Source: Urinicoccus massiliensis
GTDB lineage: Bacteria > Bacillota > Clostridia > Tissierellales > Peptoniphilaceae
Reading direction: 5' to 3'
Assembly: GCF_900120405.1 (NCBI RefSeq)
Contig: NZ_LT635493.1
Span: 782,300 to 846,299 of the forward strand
DNA: 64,000 nt
In this document: piece by piece, positions 42,467-52,457 of the stretch
How positions within the stretch are numbered: position 1 is the stretch's first letter
Layout: each line of letters begins with the position of its first letter
Notes under the pieces: model-generated
The model's input: the letters and a program-made list of their open reading frames with translations, nothing else
What the model was told of the DNA's origin: nothing
The model's database searches: none
Translations under genes and position numbers: made by a program

Positions 42467-45400
42467 GTGCAAATGACTAAGAGGGTTTCTTCATTAGTAC
42501 TGGCAATAGTGATGCTTTTGGAGATTCTAGTGCCACAAACAACAATGGCAAAGAAGGAAGTTAAAGCTCCTTCAGACAATCTAGTAAAGGTAGGCTTGAT
42601 AAATGGCAATAGCTACGACTCAAAGCTTATGCTAGAGCTAAACAGACTGACAGCAAAAAGTAGAAAGAAAAGATCCGCAGATTCGGGCACAAGACTGTTC
42701 GGCTACTTCGAAGATGGTCAGGAGCCAAAGGATGGGGATAAGCTAAAGTACCATGGTGAAGTTAAGGCTGATCTTACGGTTAAAGGCTTAGATGGAAATG
42801 CGTTCCAGTGGAATGAAGTCTTCGGTAAAGAAGAGGTACACTTAAGATTTATACAAATAAATGATGAAAGCGGTGATGAGACCGGTACAGAGCGTGTTCT
42901 AAATATAAGTCGAGCAGACACATATACTTGGACAGATGGAGATGGAAACCCGGCAGAACTACCTTTATTTAATAACAAACTAGAGCCCCTGACTTATGAA
43001 GTAAAGCTGGATGAGGAAGTTTCCGACAGGGTTAAATTGCTTACTGCAAGATTAACTAAAACAGACAATGCCTCACCTACATTTGATCTGCCAGATAATG
43101 AGGGCAGAATTAAATACCACTTAACTTTAGAGATAGGACTACAACAAGTGGCTTCCTCTAAATTTGTATCTGAGTGGAACACAGCAGTAGAAGAGAACGC
43201 AAGACCACAACTTGAAGGAACCATGACAGGAAGCATGGTTACAGGTGGAAGTAAGCCTAAGACAATAAACTTTAACTTACCTAAGAATAATAGTGATGAA
43301 GTTATTGTAAAGACTAATAGTAGACGTGATCAAAATAAATTTCTGCCAGAATTTCTTTTCAAAACGCCAAAAGTTAAGCTTGTTGAAACAAATGAAAATG
43401 GCTTAACCTTTGACACGACAAAGAAAACTGTTACCTCAGGCGATCACAAATTTAAATATAACTTCAGCTACGACGTCATCAATGGTGGTAAGCTCACTAT
43501 GACGGAAGTCATCCCTGTGACCTTCGATGCCAATGGTGGAAAGTTTGCTTCTATTACTGATGCGACTGCAAAGCAAGAGATTGTAAAAGAAGTGGAATAT
43601 AACGCTACGTTGACAGACAAGGCGGAAAATCCAACCAAAGACCGCGAAACCTTTAAAGGCTGGTCGGAAACGAAGGGCGGAACAACTCCTGTCAAGGACG
43701 ATGCCTTTAAGAACATCACAAAAGCCAAAACCTTCTACGCCATTTGGGACAACAACGACATCGTTGCAAATGAATTAGAAGTGAAAGAATCCTTTAAAGA
43801 TAGCACAGGCTATGTCAACGACTTTATTCCGAAGCTTGCTGATTTAAAGAAACAAGTAAAGATTAAAGACGGAAGCGGCAATCCGCAACCTCTGGCAAAT
43901 GGTGACACCCTTGCTATCGTCGACGGCACAAATGAATATACGGCTGATGACGATGCATTAAAAGATTATCTTTATGGAAAATTACAAGAAAAAGATAACC
44001 CTAAGGATGAACCTACAAGGGTAGAAACTGTTAAGGCAAAAGTAAGTCATGCCAATGGCACCAGCCAAACAGTTGATATGCCTATCAAGGTTATAAAAAA
44101 TATTTACCAAGCCAAGACCTTAACGAAAAAACCCTTCTATGTTCCCGACAACTATAAAAAAGTAACCCTGGATCCCACCACCAAGGCAACTGACCCACAA
44201 AAGACTTACTACTATGTCAACCCCGATGCCAAGGTCGTGATTCCCGGGACAGATCCCACGGGTACCGGCGACAATAAGTTCATTAAATGGACCATGAAGG
44301 CCGATAATCCAGCGGCTGGTGATAAGGAAGAAGATTACAAACTCACCGAGAGACATCAATTTGCAAAAGACTCGACCATCACCGCCCACTATTCCGCCGA
44401 CGTCGTTCCCCAAGAGGGGAACACCAAGCCCGACGGTGTACCGGAAGGCTTTGTAAAGGTGACCTTCGTCCCCACAGATAACGGAACCATGGAAGGCGCC
44501 AAAATCTTCTGGGTCAACCCCAAAGTTGCGGTTACCATTCCCGTGAAGGATCCTGTAGGGAAGACCTATTTCACCTTTAAGGAATGGAAGATTGGAGATG
44601 TGGAAACCGGCGACACCTATACTGTGGGAGCGCCTAAACAGTTTACCGCACAAGAAACCACCATCACCGCCACCTATACCCAAGGGGAGAAAATCATTCC
44701 CTTTAATCCTGAGGATGCCAACCCCATGGCCCGACCTGAAGGCTATGTCAAGGTAACCTTTAAGGCAGAAACGGGCTTGAAGTTTAAAGAATCCAAGGGA
44801 TACTACGTCAAGAAAGATGCCGGGATTACTTTAAAAACCATTCAAGAGGATGATACAAAAGGCTATCCGACTTATGAAGTAGTAAAAGGCTACAAGTTCG
44901 ACAAGTGGGATCCTGCAGATACCACAGTAATTGCAGATAAAGACCTTGTCGTAACGGCAAAGGCCACTCCTCTTTCCGATGTCATGGAGAAAAAAGATGG
45001 GGAAGCCAAGCCTGAAGGCTATGTAGAAGTCACCTTTGTTCCTACGGACAAGGCAACGGACAAGGCGACAAAAACCTTCTGGGTTAATCCGGAAAAAGCA
45101 GTTACCATTCCGATAACCGACCCCAAGGGGGCAACCTACTACACCTTTAAGGAATGGAAGCTTGGGGCAAATGCTGATGGTGCGGTTTACAAACCGACTG
45201 TTGCTCAAAAGTTTACAGCAGAAAAAACAACCATCACAGCAACCTATGACAAGGCGGAAGACATTATTGCCTACGACCCCAATGACCCCAAGACCAAGCC
45301 CGAAGGCTACGTAAGAGTAACCTTTGAAGCTGAAGAGGGTCTGACCCTATCTGGTGTCAAGGCTTACTATGTCAAGAAGGACGCCAACATTACCTTAGGC

Positions 45401-48400
45401 AATGCAAAAATTGCTAAGCCCACGACGGCAGCCAAGACAGGCTATACGTTTAAAGAGTGGGATAAGAAGGATGATTTGGTCCTTGGTACAGAGGATGTCG
45501 TTGTCAAGGCCATGGCCACGACCCTGCCCGACAAGAAAGAGAAAAAACAAAGCGAACAAAAACCTACCGGCTATCTGGAAGTGAAGTTTGTTGCCGGGGA
45601 AAATGGTAAGTTGACTGAAAACAACGCGAACATTGCGGAAAAAGTGTATTACGTCAACCCCAACAAGTATGTCACCCTGACACCACCCACGGCAGTTGGC
45701 AACACCGGTTATGAATTTGGCTCTTGGAGTCAAAATGCCGAGATTCCAACCCAATATACAAAACCAGTAACCGAAATCACTGCCAGCTTCAACCAATTGA
45801 AAGATGTCATTCCAAAAACCAAAAAGAACGACTCAGAAAAACCCGCAGGTTACAAGACAGTTACCTTTGTCATTCCAAACGAGAATGAAGGTTATATTTA
45901 TCCAGGTCAAACCAATGTCTACTATGTCGATCCCACTCGAGAAGTGACCCTGACACCTCCTCTAACCAAGGTTCATCCCGGCTATAAGTTTAAAGAATGG
46001 GATCAAGATACGACAAAGCCGAAGAAGTACGACAAAGATACGACGGTCAAGGCTAGCTTTACAAAGCTTGACGACATCATTCCTTCCATTGATGGTAAGG
46101 GAAATTCTGTTCCCAAGCCTGATGAATACGTTACGGTTGTTTTTGAGAAGGGCGAACATGGAAGTCTTAAGGGAGTAACAACTTATTATGTGAACCCTGC
46201 TGCCAAGAAAACAATAGGCGATGTAAAGCAAAAGGCTTTAGATAAAAAGGCTCTAGGGCAAAATATTCTAACAGTAACCCCTGATACAGGGTATGAATTT
46301 AAAAGCTGGTTACAAGATGATGACAAGGTAATCACGGATGCATCTAATGTCTACAGGATTACGGCTCAATATAAACCCCTTCCTGATGTGATTCCCAAGA
46401 CAAAGACAGACGAGTCGGAAAAGCCCAAAGGCTATGTAGAAGTTAAGTTTGTAGCAGGAAAAAATGGTAAGTTAATAGACAGTGAGAAAGAGATTGCTGA
46501 AAAAGTCTACTATGTAAATCCTGAAAAATATGTAAAGTTAACAGCACCAAAAGACTTAGCTAAGGGAAATACAGGTTATGTATTTAGTACTTGGGATAGA
46601 GATATTTCAAATTACAATAAGTTTACTGATAAAGTTACAAAAATCACAGCAAACTTTGTAGCAAAGGATGCAGTTGTTCCAAAGAAAAAAGATGATGATT
46701 CAGAAAAACCAGCAGGCTTTGTAACCGTTAAATTTGAAGTTGACCCACAAAGTACTGGACAGGGAAGCTTAGAAGGAACAACGACTTATTTTGTCGATCC
46801 TAGTCAAGATGTGACTCTAAGTCCACCAAAAACCAACCCAAGCATAGGCTATGAGTTTGAAAAGTGGAGCCAAGATACTACGCAAGCTAAGAAATATGAG
46901 AAAGACACTATAGTAAAAGTAACTTTCAAAAAACTTGATGACGTCATTTCAGGAGACCAAGCCCAACCGAAGGGCTATCTAACAGTCACCTTTGTGGCTG
47001 ATTCCAATGGAAGCCTAAGTGGTACAACAAAATATTATGTAAAACCTAAGACAAGTGTAGATTTAAGTAACCAAGCAGATGCAATTACAAAGACTCCAAA
47101 CCTTGGCTATACTGAAAAAGGTGGAAGCTGGTCAAACGACAATAGTAAAAAATTAAACGATACTTTTTCAGCAGATGCAAGCTTTAAATATAATTTCAAA
47201 GAATTGCCATCTGTTGATACAACAAATCACCCAGGATATGTGAAGGTTGAATTTATAGCTGGAGAAAATGGTCAAATTGATGGTGGTAACAAGACTTACT
47301 ATGTAAATCCTGAAAAGAACATTACAGTGGGTTCAACAGAACTTCCAATTCCAGACACTAAACCATCTGAAAACTATAAGTTTGATAACTGGTATGAAGC
47401 TATAGACAAAACTGAACCAATTAAAAACGATAAGAAGTTTGTGGCGAGATTCAAGCTTAACAAGGTAACGATGACTTATAAAGCGGACGATGCTACAACT
47501 GGAATAGTTCCAGCAGCATTATCATACGAAATAGGAACAGAGATTACTTTGGCTGGCGGAAACGACTTAAAGAAAGATAATTATGTTTTAAAAGGCTGGG
47601 AAATTGGCGGTACAACCTATACACCTGGAGCAAAATACAAGATTGAAGGTGATACAACAGCAAACGCTGTATGGGCAACTGATTACCATACAGTAAACTT
47701 TGACACTCAAGATGGCGGATATATTCCATCACAAAAAGTAAAACACAATGAATCTATTGGATCAGTAACAAATCCTGTAAAAGAAAACCATACTTTCACA
47801 GGTTGGAAGGTTGATGGAAAAGACTTTGATCCAGCAACGGCTAAGGTTGAAAAAGATATAACCCTTGTGGCCCAATATGTTTCTGATGTAGTACCTGCAA
47901 AGGATGATGGAAACAAACCAGAAGGAACTCCAGACAACTTTGTAAAAGTTACTTTTGTCCCCACTGACAAGGCAAAAGATACAACCCAAAAGATTTTCTA
48001 TGTAAACCCTGCAAAAGAAGTCACTATTCCAGTACCTGACCCTGTAGGAACAGTAGGGAAAAATAAAGAAGGAAAGATTGTCCAATGGCAATTTACCGGT
48101 TGGAATAAACCCTTGAAGGGGAAATTTACAGGAGAAACCACCATTACCGCCCTATATGAAGAGGTGCCACAAGTTCCAGGAAGTGTGGGTTATCTTGTGA
48201 CAGAAGAAGGAGTTCAACCCACTCTCGACCAATACAAGGGCAGGATCCAACCACCAGAAGGAAGGACCATTGCCACGGTTGAGTTTGTAGAAAAACCAGA
48301 TGTTTCTAAACCTGGGGTTTCTACAGCTAAATTGAAAGTAACCTATGATAATGGAACCAGCTCAGATGTAACGATGACTGTCTTTGTTCAAAGAAAGCCA

Positions 48401-49201
48401 CAAGGAGACTGGCAAACAGGAACTCTTGGGTCCACCCGGATCCTGACGGTTGTGGAAAAAGAAGTGGTTAAGGTACCGGCAGAAAAGACCTTCCGCAAGG
48501 AAGTTCGTTATATGCAAGGCTTTAACAATTACTTCAGACCCACGGAAGGCTTAACTCGGGCAGAAGTAGCCCAAATTTTGGCCAATGCTCTCGTGGAAGA
48601 CGGCTACCGCTATGACCCCAACTTTACCATCCGCTACAAGGATATCGTGGGGAATGAATGGTATGCCAAGGCCATCCGGATTACCAGCCAAGCCAATGTT
48701 TTTAAGGGCTATGACACCGGCTACTTTGATCCCCACAAGAAGATTACCCGGGCAGAGTGGATCGGAACCCTAAGACGTTTCCAAGAATTGGAAAGGGCTC
48801 CTGGTAACCACATGCAAGTCCGGCCAGACCACTGGGCCATGGGAGAAATCGAAGCGGCCTACAAGGAAGGCTGGTTGGCTATTTACGGCCAAGGCCTGGC
48901 TAGGTTTAATGCCGACGAATTTATCCCAAGACAAGAAGTGGCGGCTGTAAGTAACAAGGCCTTTAACCGGGTCTTGGATAAGACCTATATCCACAGAAAC
49001 AGCAAGAACTTAATCAACTATAAAGACGTAAACTCATCCATGTGGAGTTATGAAGATATTCTTTGCGCCAGCAACGGCTACCTCCACGATGGCAAGTCCT
49101 TCTGGGGTCACAAGATTGACTACAAGAAAGACCTATACAACATCAACCTGGATGGCTATACTGTAAGAAAAGATAAGTTTCAACGATTGGAAAGACGGTA
49201 A
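42467..49201 (+). CDS. Giant S-layer-anchored repeat protein, 2244 aa, 13 SHIRT-like units and three SLH domains
   Basis: The signal peptide (1-28) is followed by a unique N-terminal domain (about 35-340, starting VKVGLINGNSYDS with a KSRKKRSADSG basic stretch). A Listeria-Bacteroides repeat comes next (VTFDANGGKFAS, about 350-430), with a Rib-like part after it. Then there are about 13 SHIRT-like units (about 545-1900) with alternating frames GYVKVTFKAE...YYVKKD and GYVEVTFVPTDKAT...FWVNPEK. A Rib-like domain (about 1905-1990) leads to three SLH domains (about 2025-2244; GLTRAEVAQILANAL, KITRAEWIGTLRRFQ, DEFIPRQEVAAVSNKAF). SLH domains bind pyruvylated secondary wall polymer, so this protein is surface-bound. 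The start is GTG 42467 by spacing to GGAGG; ATG 42473 is also possible. It may hold the neighbouring unanchored giant. Confidence 0.9.
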   Translation: MQMTKRVSSLVLAIVMLLEILVPQTTMAKKEVKAPSDNLVKVGLINGNSYDSKLMLELNRLTAKSRKKRSADSGTRLFGYFEDGQEPKDGDKLKYHGEVKADLTVKGLDGNAFQWNEVFGKEEVHLRFIQINDESGDETGTERVLNISRADTYTWTDGDGNPAELPLFNNKLEPLTYEVKLDEEVSDRVKLLTARLTKTDNASPTFDLPDNEGRIKYHLTLEIGLQQVASSKFVSEWNTAVEENARPQLEGTMTGSMVTGGSKPKTINFNLPKNNSDEVIVKTNSRRDQNKFLPEFLFKTPKVKLVETNENGLTFDTTKKTVTSGDHKFKYNFSYDVINGGKLTMTEVIPVTFDANGGKFASITDATAKQEIVKEVEYNATLTDKAENPTKDRETFKGWSETKGGTTPVKDDAFKNITKAKTFYAIWDNNDIVANELEVKESFKDSTGYVNDFIPKLADLKKQVKIKDGSGNPQPLANGDTLAIVDGTNEYTADDDALKDYLYGKLQEKDNPKDEPTRVETVKAKVSHANGTSQTVDMPIKVIKNIYQAKTLTKKPFYVPDNYKKVTLDPTTKATDPQKTYYYVNPDAKVVIPGTDPTGTGDNKFIKWTMKADNPAAGDKEEDYKLTERHQFAKDSTITAHYSADVVPQEGNTKPDGVPEGFVKVTFVPTDNGTMEGAKIFWVNPKVAVTIPVKDPVGKTYFTFKEWKIGDVETGDTYTVGAPKQFTAQETTITATYTQGEKIIPFNPEDANPMARPEGYVKVTFKAETGLKFKESKGYYVKKDAGITLKTIQEDDTKGYPTYEVVKGYKFDKWDPADTTVIADKDLVVTAKATPLSDVMEKKDGEAKPEGYVEVTFVPTDKATDKATKTFWVNPEKAVTIPITDPKGATYYTFKEWKLGANADGAVYKPTVAQKFTAEKTTITATYDKAEDIIAYDPNDPKTKPEGYVRVTFEAEEGLTLSGVKAYYVKKDANITLGNAKIAKPTTAAKTGYTFKEWDKKDDLVLGTEDVVVKAMATTLPDKKEKKQSEQKPTGYLEVKFVAGENGKLTENNANIAEKVYYVNPNKYVTLTPPTAVGNTGYEFGSWSQNAEIPTQYTKPVTEITASFNQLKDVIPKTKKNDSEKPAGYKTVTFVIPNENEGYIYPGQTNVYYVDPTREVTLTPPLTKVHPGYKFKEWDQDTTKPKKYDKDTTVKASFTKLDDIIPSIDGKGNSVPKPDEYVTVVFEKGEHGSLKGVTTYYVNPAAKKTIGDVKQKALDKKALGQNILTVTPDTGYEFKSWLQDDDKVITDASNVYRITAQYKPLPDVIPKTKTDESEKPKGYVEVKFVAGKNGKLIDSEKEIAEKVYYVNPEKYVKLTAPKDLAKGNTGYVFSTWDRDISNYNKFTDKVTKITANFVAKDAVVPKKKDDDSEKPAGFVTVKFEVDPQSTGQGSLEGTTTYFVDPSQDVTLSPPKTNPSIGYEFEKWSQDTTQAKKYEKDTIVKVTFKKLDDVISGDQAQPKGYLTVTFVADSNGSLSGTTKYYVKPKTSVDLSNQADAITKTPNLGYTEKGGSWSNDNSKKLNDTFSADASFKYNFKELPSVDTTNHPGYVKVEFIAGENGQIDGGNKTYYVNPEKNITVGSTELPIPDTKPSENYKFDNWYEAIDKTEPIKNDKKFVARFKLNKVTMTYKADDATTGIVPAALSYEIGTEITLAGGNDLKKDNYVLKGWEIGGTTYTPGAKYKIEGDTTANAVWATDYHTVNFDTQDGGYIPSQKVKHNESIGSVTNPVKENHTFTGWKVDGKDFDPATAKVEKDITLVAQYVSDVVPAKDDGNKPEGTPDNFVKVTFVPTDKAKDTTQKIFYVNPAKEVTIPVPDPVGTVGKNKEGKIVQWQFTGWNKPLKGKFTGETTITALYEEVPQVPGSVGYLVTEEGVQPTLDQYKGRIQPPEGRTIATVEFVEKPDVSKPGVSTAKLKVTYDNGTSSDVTMTVFVQRKPQGDWQTGTLGSTRILTVVEKEVVKVPAEKTFRKEVRYMQGFNNYFRPTEGLTRAEVAQILANALVEDGYRYDPNFTIRYKDIVGNEWYAKAIRITSQANVFKGYDTGYFDPHKKITRAEWIGTLRRFQELERAPGNHMQVRPDHWAMGEIEAAYKEGWLAIYGQGLARFNADEFIPRQEVAAVSNKAFNRVLDKTYIHRNSKNLINYKDVNSSMWSYEDILCASNGYLHDGKSFWGHKIDYKKDLYNINLDGYTVRKDKFQRLERR

Positions 49202-49219
49202 TTTTCCGATAGACAAAAG

Positions 49220-49249
49220 AACCCCCGGGGCCTCTGCCTCGGGGGTTTT
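49220..49249 (+). terminator. Terminator after the SLH giant gene
   Basis: AACCCCCG pairs with CGGGGGTT across GGGCCTCTGCCT, followed by TTG, 19 bp after the stop codon. Confidence 0.88.
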
Positions 49250-49336
49250 GCTGTCTGGGATGGGAGAAAGTCTTTGGGTAAAGGGGTTCTTTTGTGGGTA
49301 AAAAAATAATAAGAAATGAGAAAGGGGAAGTGGATT

Positions 49337-49882
49337 ATGGAAAAAAGCTATGAATATGTCGACCAATTTGACGACTTTTTCTTAAAAGACCTGGACCAAT
49401 ATGATGATTTAAAAATCTATCGTTTTAAGGATTTTGACCTTCAAAGGGTCCGGGAGTTTTTACGGTTTAACCAAGAGGCCTTTGGCCAAGATGCCATAGA
49501 CAAGTTTGCCACGATTTTTCAAATTTACTATGGAAATATTTTTCTTTTGAAGGAGCGGCGGCAGGATGCAAAAATAGTGGGCATTGCCAATTTCAGTCGG
49601 GCCTGGGATGAGAGCAAGCTGGCCTATCTTTCGGACTATGCCATTGCAGAAGAGGCCCGGGGTCAGTCCATTGGCAAGGAATTTTTAGGCATTGTCCTGG
49701 AAGACGTTAAAAACCAAGGCTTTCAAAGGGTCCAATTGACAGTAGACCCCGACAATGATCCAGCTGTGGCCCTTTATGAATCCCTGGGCTTTAAAAAAGA
49801 CAAGTTTGTGGAAAAACTATATGGTCCCGGAGAAGACCGCTACATCATGGACCTAGACTTGGACCAATTGAAAATAGACTGA
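49337..49882 (+). CDS. GNAT-family N-acetyltransferase
   Basis: The 181-aa protein has an acetyl-CoA-binding motif A, AEEARGQSIGKEFLGIVL (about residue 110), and the motif B end VALYESLGFKKDKFVEK. The acceptor is unknown. Start ATG 49337 is used because AAAGGGG lies correctly before it; ATG 49316 is in frame but lacks a site. Followed 48 bp later by a second GNAT gene, probably the same transcript. Confidence 0.83.
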   Translation: MEKSYEYVDQFDDFFLKDLDQYDDLKIYRFKDFDLQRVREFLRFNQEAFGQDAIDKFATIFQIYYGNIFLLKERRQDAKIVGIANFSRAWDESKLAYLSDYAIAEEARGQSIGKEFLGIVLEDVKNQGFQRVQLTVDPDNDPAVALYESLGFKKDKFVEKLYGPGEDRYIMDLDLDQLKID

Positions 49883-49929
49883 ATTTAAGGGCAGGAACCC
49901 TTCTGCCCTGGTTTGTTAAGGAGGATAAC

Positions 49930-50442
49930 TTGCAAGACTTGACCATAAGACAGGCCCGGCCCCAAGATGGTGAAAAACTTCTGGCCTATCTGAAAAAGAT
50001 AGGGGGAGAAACAGACAATCTCTCCTTTGGACAAGAAGGTCTCCCCCTGTCCATCCAAGAAGAAGAGGCCTATATCCAGTCCATGGCAGATCAGGCCGGG
50101 GCCCTTATTTACCTGGCCTTCAACCAGCAAGACCTGGTAGCCAGTGTCGGCCTCAACCCCCTGCCAGGGAGGATGGGCCATCGAGCAGAAATCAGCCTGA
50201 GTATTTTAAAAGACTATTGGGGCCAGGGGCTGGGGAGTCTGCTTTTAGAAAAAGCCCTTGCCTATGCCCGGAACCAGGGTCTGGAATTTATCGACTTGGA
50301 CGTGGCTACAGACAATACAAGAGCCCTAGGGCTCTATGAAAAATTTGCCTTTAAAAAAATTGCCCGGCTGGAAGACTATTTTAAAATCCACGGAAACTAC
50401 AAGGATTTCTACCGGATGACCCTGGATTTGAGATCAAAATAA
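49930..50442 (+). CDS. GNAT-family N-acetyltransferase
   Basis: The 170-aa protein starts at TTG behind AAGGAGG. It shows the motif A pattern LKDYWGQGLGSLLLEKAL (about residue 95) and the C-terminal RALGLYEKFAFKKIARLEDYFKI-type helix of ribosomal-protein/RimJ-like or SSAT-like acetyltransferases; the last piece (DYFKIHGNYKDFYRMTL) is typical. Acceptor unknown. Encoded directly after another, only distantly similar GNAT gene. Confidence 0.83.
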   Translation: MQDLTIRQARPQDGEKLLAYLKKIGGETDNLSFGQEGLPLSIQEEEAYIQSMADQAGALIYLAFNQQDLVASVGLNPLPGRMGHRAEISLSILKDYWGQGLGSLLLEKALAYARNQGLEFIDLDVATDNTRALGLYEKFAFKKIARLEDYFKIHGNYKDFYRMTLDLRSK

Positions 50443-50569
50443 GTCGATGCTTTTTATCAGGCAAGGAAAATTAAAAAGAGCATTTGCTAAAAAAGATGTG
50501 TTAAAAGGAAAAATTAGGGTATTAAAAGAGTGAAGTATGTAAAAAAAGATTTTAACCAGGAGGAAAAGA

Positions 50570-51052
50570 ATGGCAAAGAAAACACTTGTCTTGTATTTTT
50601 CAGTAAACCAACACACAGAATTACTGGCAAAGACCATCCAAGAAAAAATTGGAGCAGATATTGAAGCGGTCCATCCCGTGGAAGAATATCCGGACAACTA
50701 CAATGTTTTAGTAACCATGATCAAGGAACAAATCGAAAAGAATGAAATTCCTGCAGCCAAGGCTCTGGAACATAAGTTGGAAGATTATGACACCATCCTG
50801 GTGGGAACACCAAACTGGTGGAGCCACATTGCACCTCCTCTCTTGGGGCTTATGCAAGCCAACAAGGTAGAAGGCAAAAAGGTGGGGATTTTTGCAACCC
50901 ACATTGGCGGCGGAATCGGTGGCATTGAAGAGGCTGTCAAGAAGGAATGGCCTGACAATGACTATCTTGAATCTCTGGAAATTTACGGGGATGGCGGGTC
51001 CAACCGCGACCGGCTCGTGGATGAATGGCTGGAAAAAGTAAATCTTAAATAA
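50570..51052 (+). CDS. Flavodoxin-family protein
   Basis: The 160-aa FMN-binding redox protein has the phosphate-loop pattern YFSVNQHTELLAKTI at residues 9-23, the central TPNWWSHIAPP loop of the flavodoxin_4-type (YSGNTH-like quinone-reductase group), and FATHIGGGIGG. It probably carries electrons or reduces quinones or nitro compounds. The start is ATG behind AGGAGGA. Its terminator stands intact up to its T-run, where the ISL3 element was inserted. Confidence 0.85.
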   Translation: MAKKTLVLYFSVNQHTELLAKTIQEKIGADIEAVHPVEEYPDNYNVLVTMIKEQIEKNEIPAAKALEHKLEDYDTILVGTPNWWSHIAPPLLGLMQANKVEGKKVGIFATHIGGGIGGIEEAVKKEWPDNDYLESLEIYGDGGSNRDRLVDEWLEKVNLK

Positions 51053-51076
51053 AAAAAGCCCCTAGGGGCTTTTTTT
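51053..51076 (+). terminator. Flavodoxin terminator, T-run invaded by ISL3 element
   Basis: AAAAGCCCC-TA-GGGGCTTTT plus T-run directly after the stop codon. The T-run (TTTTTTGT) is the duplicated target of the adjacent IS. Confidence 0.85.
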
Positions 51077-51078
51077 GT

Positions 51079-52428
51079 GGTTCTATAATAAATGTTGGGG
51101 TCCCCCTAGACTCCAACATTTATTTTTTGCCATAAAAAATGCACTTATCTCTTTTTTCCTTTACAATAAAGTTACCACACTAAACAGAAAGGGTGAGATA
51201 AGTGCAAAACTATACTAACACAAATCTATTGAATTTAAAAGGTGTCTCTATTGACGAGGTGGTCTCTTTTGATGATCACATTGATGTAAAACTCCATTCT
51301 TTATACAAGGAGGGACTTTGTCCTGTTTGTGGTCATAAGACCTCTCGCATCCATGATTATCGTCTGCAAAGGATCCAACACACGCCTATTGGCTTACGGA
51401 AGGTCTTTCTTTTTCTTCGGAAGAAGCGCTTTGTTTGTCCTCATTGTCAGAAGCGCTTTTATGAGTCTTTGGATTTCTTAGCTCCCTATTCTAGACGGAC
51501 TAAGGATCTCCACTTCTTTATCCAAGACCAATTAAAACAGGTCCGGTCTTTATCTTCTATTGCCAAGGACTTGGGTTTATCTTCCTCTTGTCTCACAAGC
51601 TATCTAAAGTTGGCTCCAAGGAGGCGGCCAAATCTTCCTCGGGTCTTAAGTATGGATGAGTTTAAGGGAAATGCTGGTGGGGATAAATACCAATGTATTC
51701 TAGTGGATCCAATCCATCACCAGGTACTGGATATTTTACCCTCTCGACGAAAAAAAGCTTTAATGGACTACTTTTCTTCTTTTTCCAAGGAAGAACGAAG
51801 AAGGGTGAAGTATGTGGTTATGGATATGAGTCATCTTTTCTACGCCGTCTTAAAGGAATTCTTCCCTCAGGCAACCTTCATTGCGGATAAGTTTCATTTT
51901 GCCAGACAAGTCTTTTGGGCCTTAGAGAATGTACGCAAGACACGACAAAAGGCAAGGGATGCAAAGTATCGCCTCTACTTTAAACGGTCCAAGTCCATCC
52001 TACGGAAAAAAGGCAGTCGGCTAAGCCCCGAAGAAAAAGAAAAGCTGGAACTAATGCTTTGGCAAGACAAGGAAATCAAAGAAGCTTATCTCTTAAAAGA
52101 ACGCTTTTATGACGTCTTAGATGCCTCCAGCAAAGAAGAAGCAAGACAGGCCTTAGACAAGTGGATGTGGGTTGCTAAAGAAAGTGGATTAAAGGAATTT
52201 AAAGCCAGTATTCGGGCCTATGAAAACTGGAAAGAAGAAATCCTAAACGCCTTTTCCACAGGCATCACCAATGGACAAACAGAAGGCTTTAACAACAAAA
52301 TCAAAGTGATTAAACGGGTTTCCTATGGGTATCGGAATTTTGAGAACTTTAAGAGTCGTATTTTAATGGTCTTTCGAGCATAAGAAAGGGGCGAGAATAG
52401 ATCTCGCCCCAACATTTGACAAAGAGCC
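51079..52428 (+). mobile_element. ISL3-family insertion sequence with 8-bp target duplication
   Basis: The left end GGTTCTATAATAAATGTTGGGG and the right end (reverse complement GGCTCTTTGTCAAATGTTGGGG) form imperfect terminal repeats. Both are flanked by the identical 8-mer TTTTTTGT (51071-51078 and 52429-52436), the duplication length known for ISL3. Total length is 1350 bp, with one transposase gene. The element looks complete and potentially mobile. Confidence 0.93.
51202..52383 (+). CDS. tnp: ISL3-family transposase
   Basis: The 393-aa DDE transposase has an N-terminal zinc-ribbon with CPVCGHK (about residue 40) and CPHCQKRF (about 75) and an HTH (SSIAKDLGLSSSCLTSYL). The catalytic region has SMDEFKG (first Asp about 152), DMSHLFYAVL and DKFHFARQVFWALE, and a late Glu in TNGQTEGFNNKIKVIKR. 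It starts at GTG with GGGTG upstream and ends just inside the right terminal repeat. No frameshift, so it is likely active. Confidence 0.95.
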   Translation: MQNYTNTNLLNLKGVSIDEVVSFDDHIDVKLHSLYKEGLCPVCGHKTSRIHDYRLQRIQHTPIGLRKVFLFLRKKRFVCPHCQKRFYESLDFLAPYSRRTKDLHFFIQDQLKQVRSLSSIAKDLGLSSSCLTSYLKLAPRRRPNLPRVLSMDEFKGNAGGDKYQCILVDPIHHQVLDILPSRRKKALMDYFSSFSKEERRRVKYVVMDMSHLFYAVLKEFFPQATFIADKFHFARQVFWALENVRKTRQKARDAKYRLYFKRSKSILRKKGSRLSPEEKEKLELMLWQDKEIKEAYLLKERFYDVLDASSKEEARQALDKWMWVAKESGLKEFKASIRAYENWKEEILNAFSTGITNGQTEGFNNKIKVIKRVSYGYRNFENFKSRILMVFRA

Positions 52429-52457
52429 TTTTTTGTTGGGCTTGTTGGGACGAATTG

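Noticed and set aside
42467-49201. Repeat-rich DNA as possible CRISPR or satellite
   Set aside because: The repeats are degenerate protein-domain repeats in one open frame, not short identical DNA repeats with spacers.
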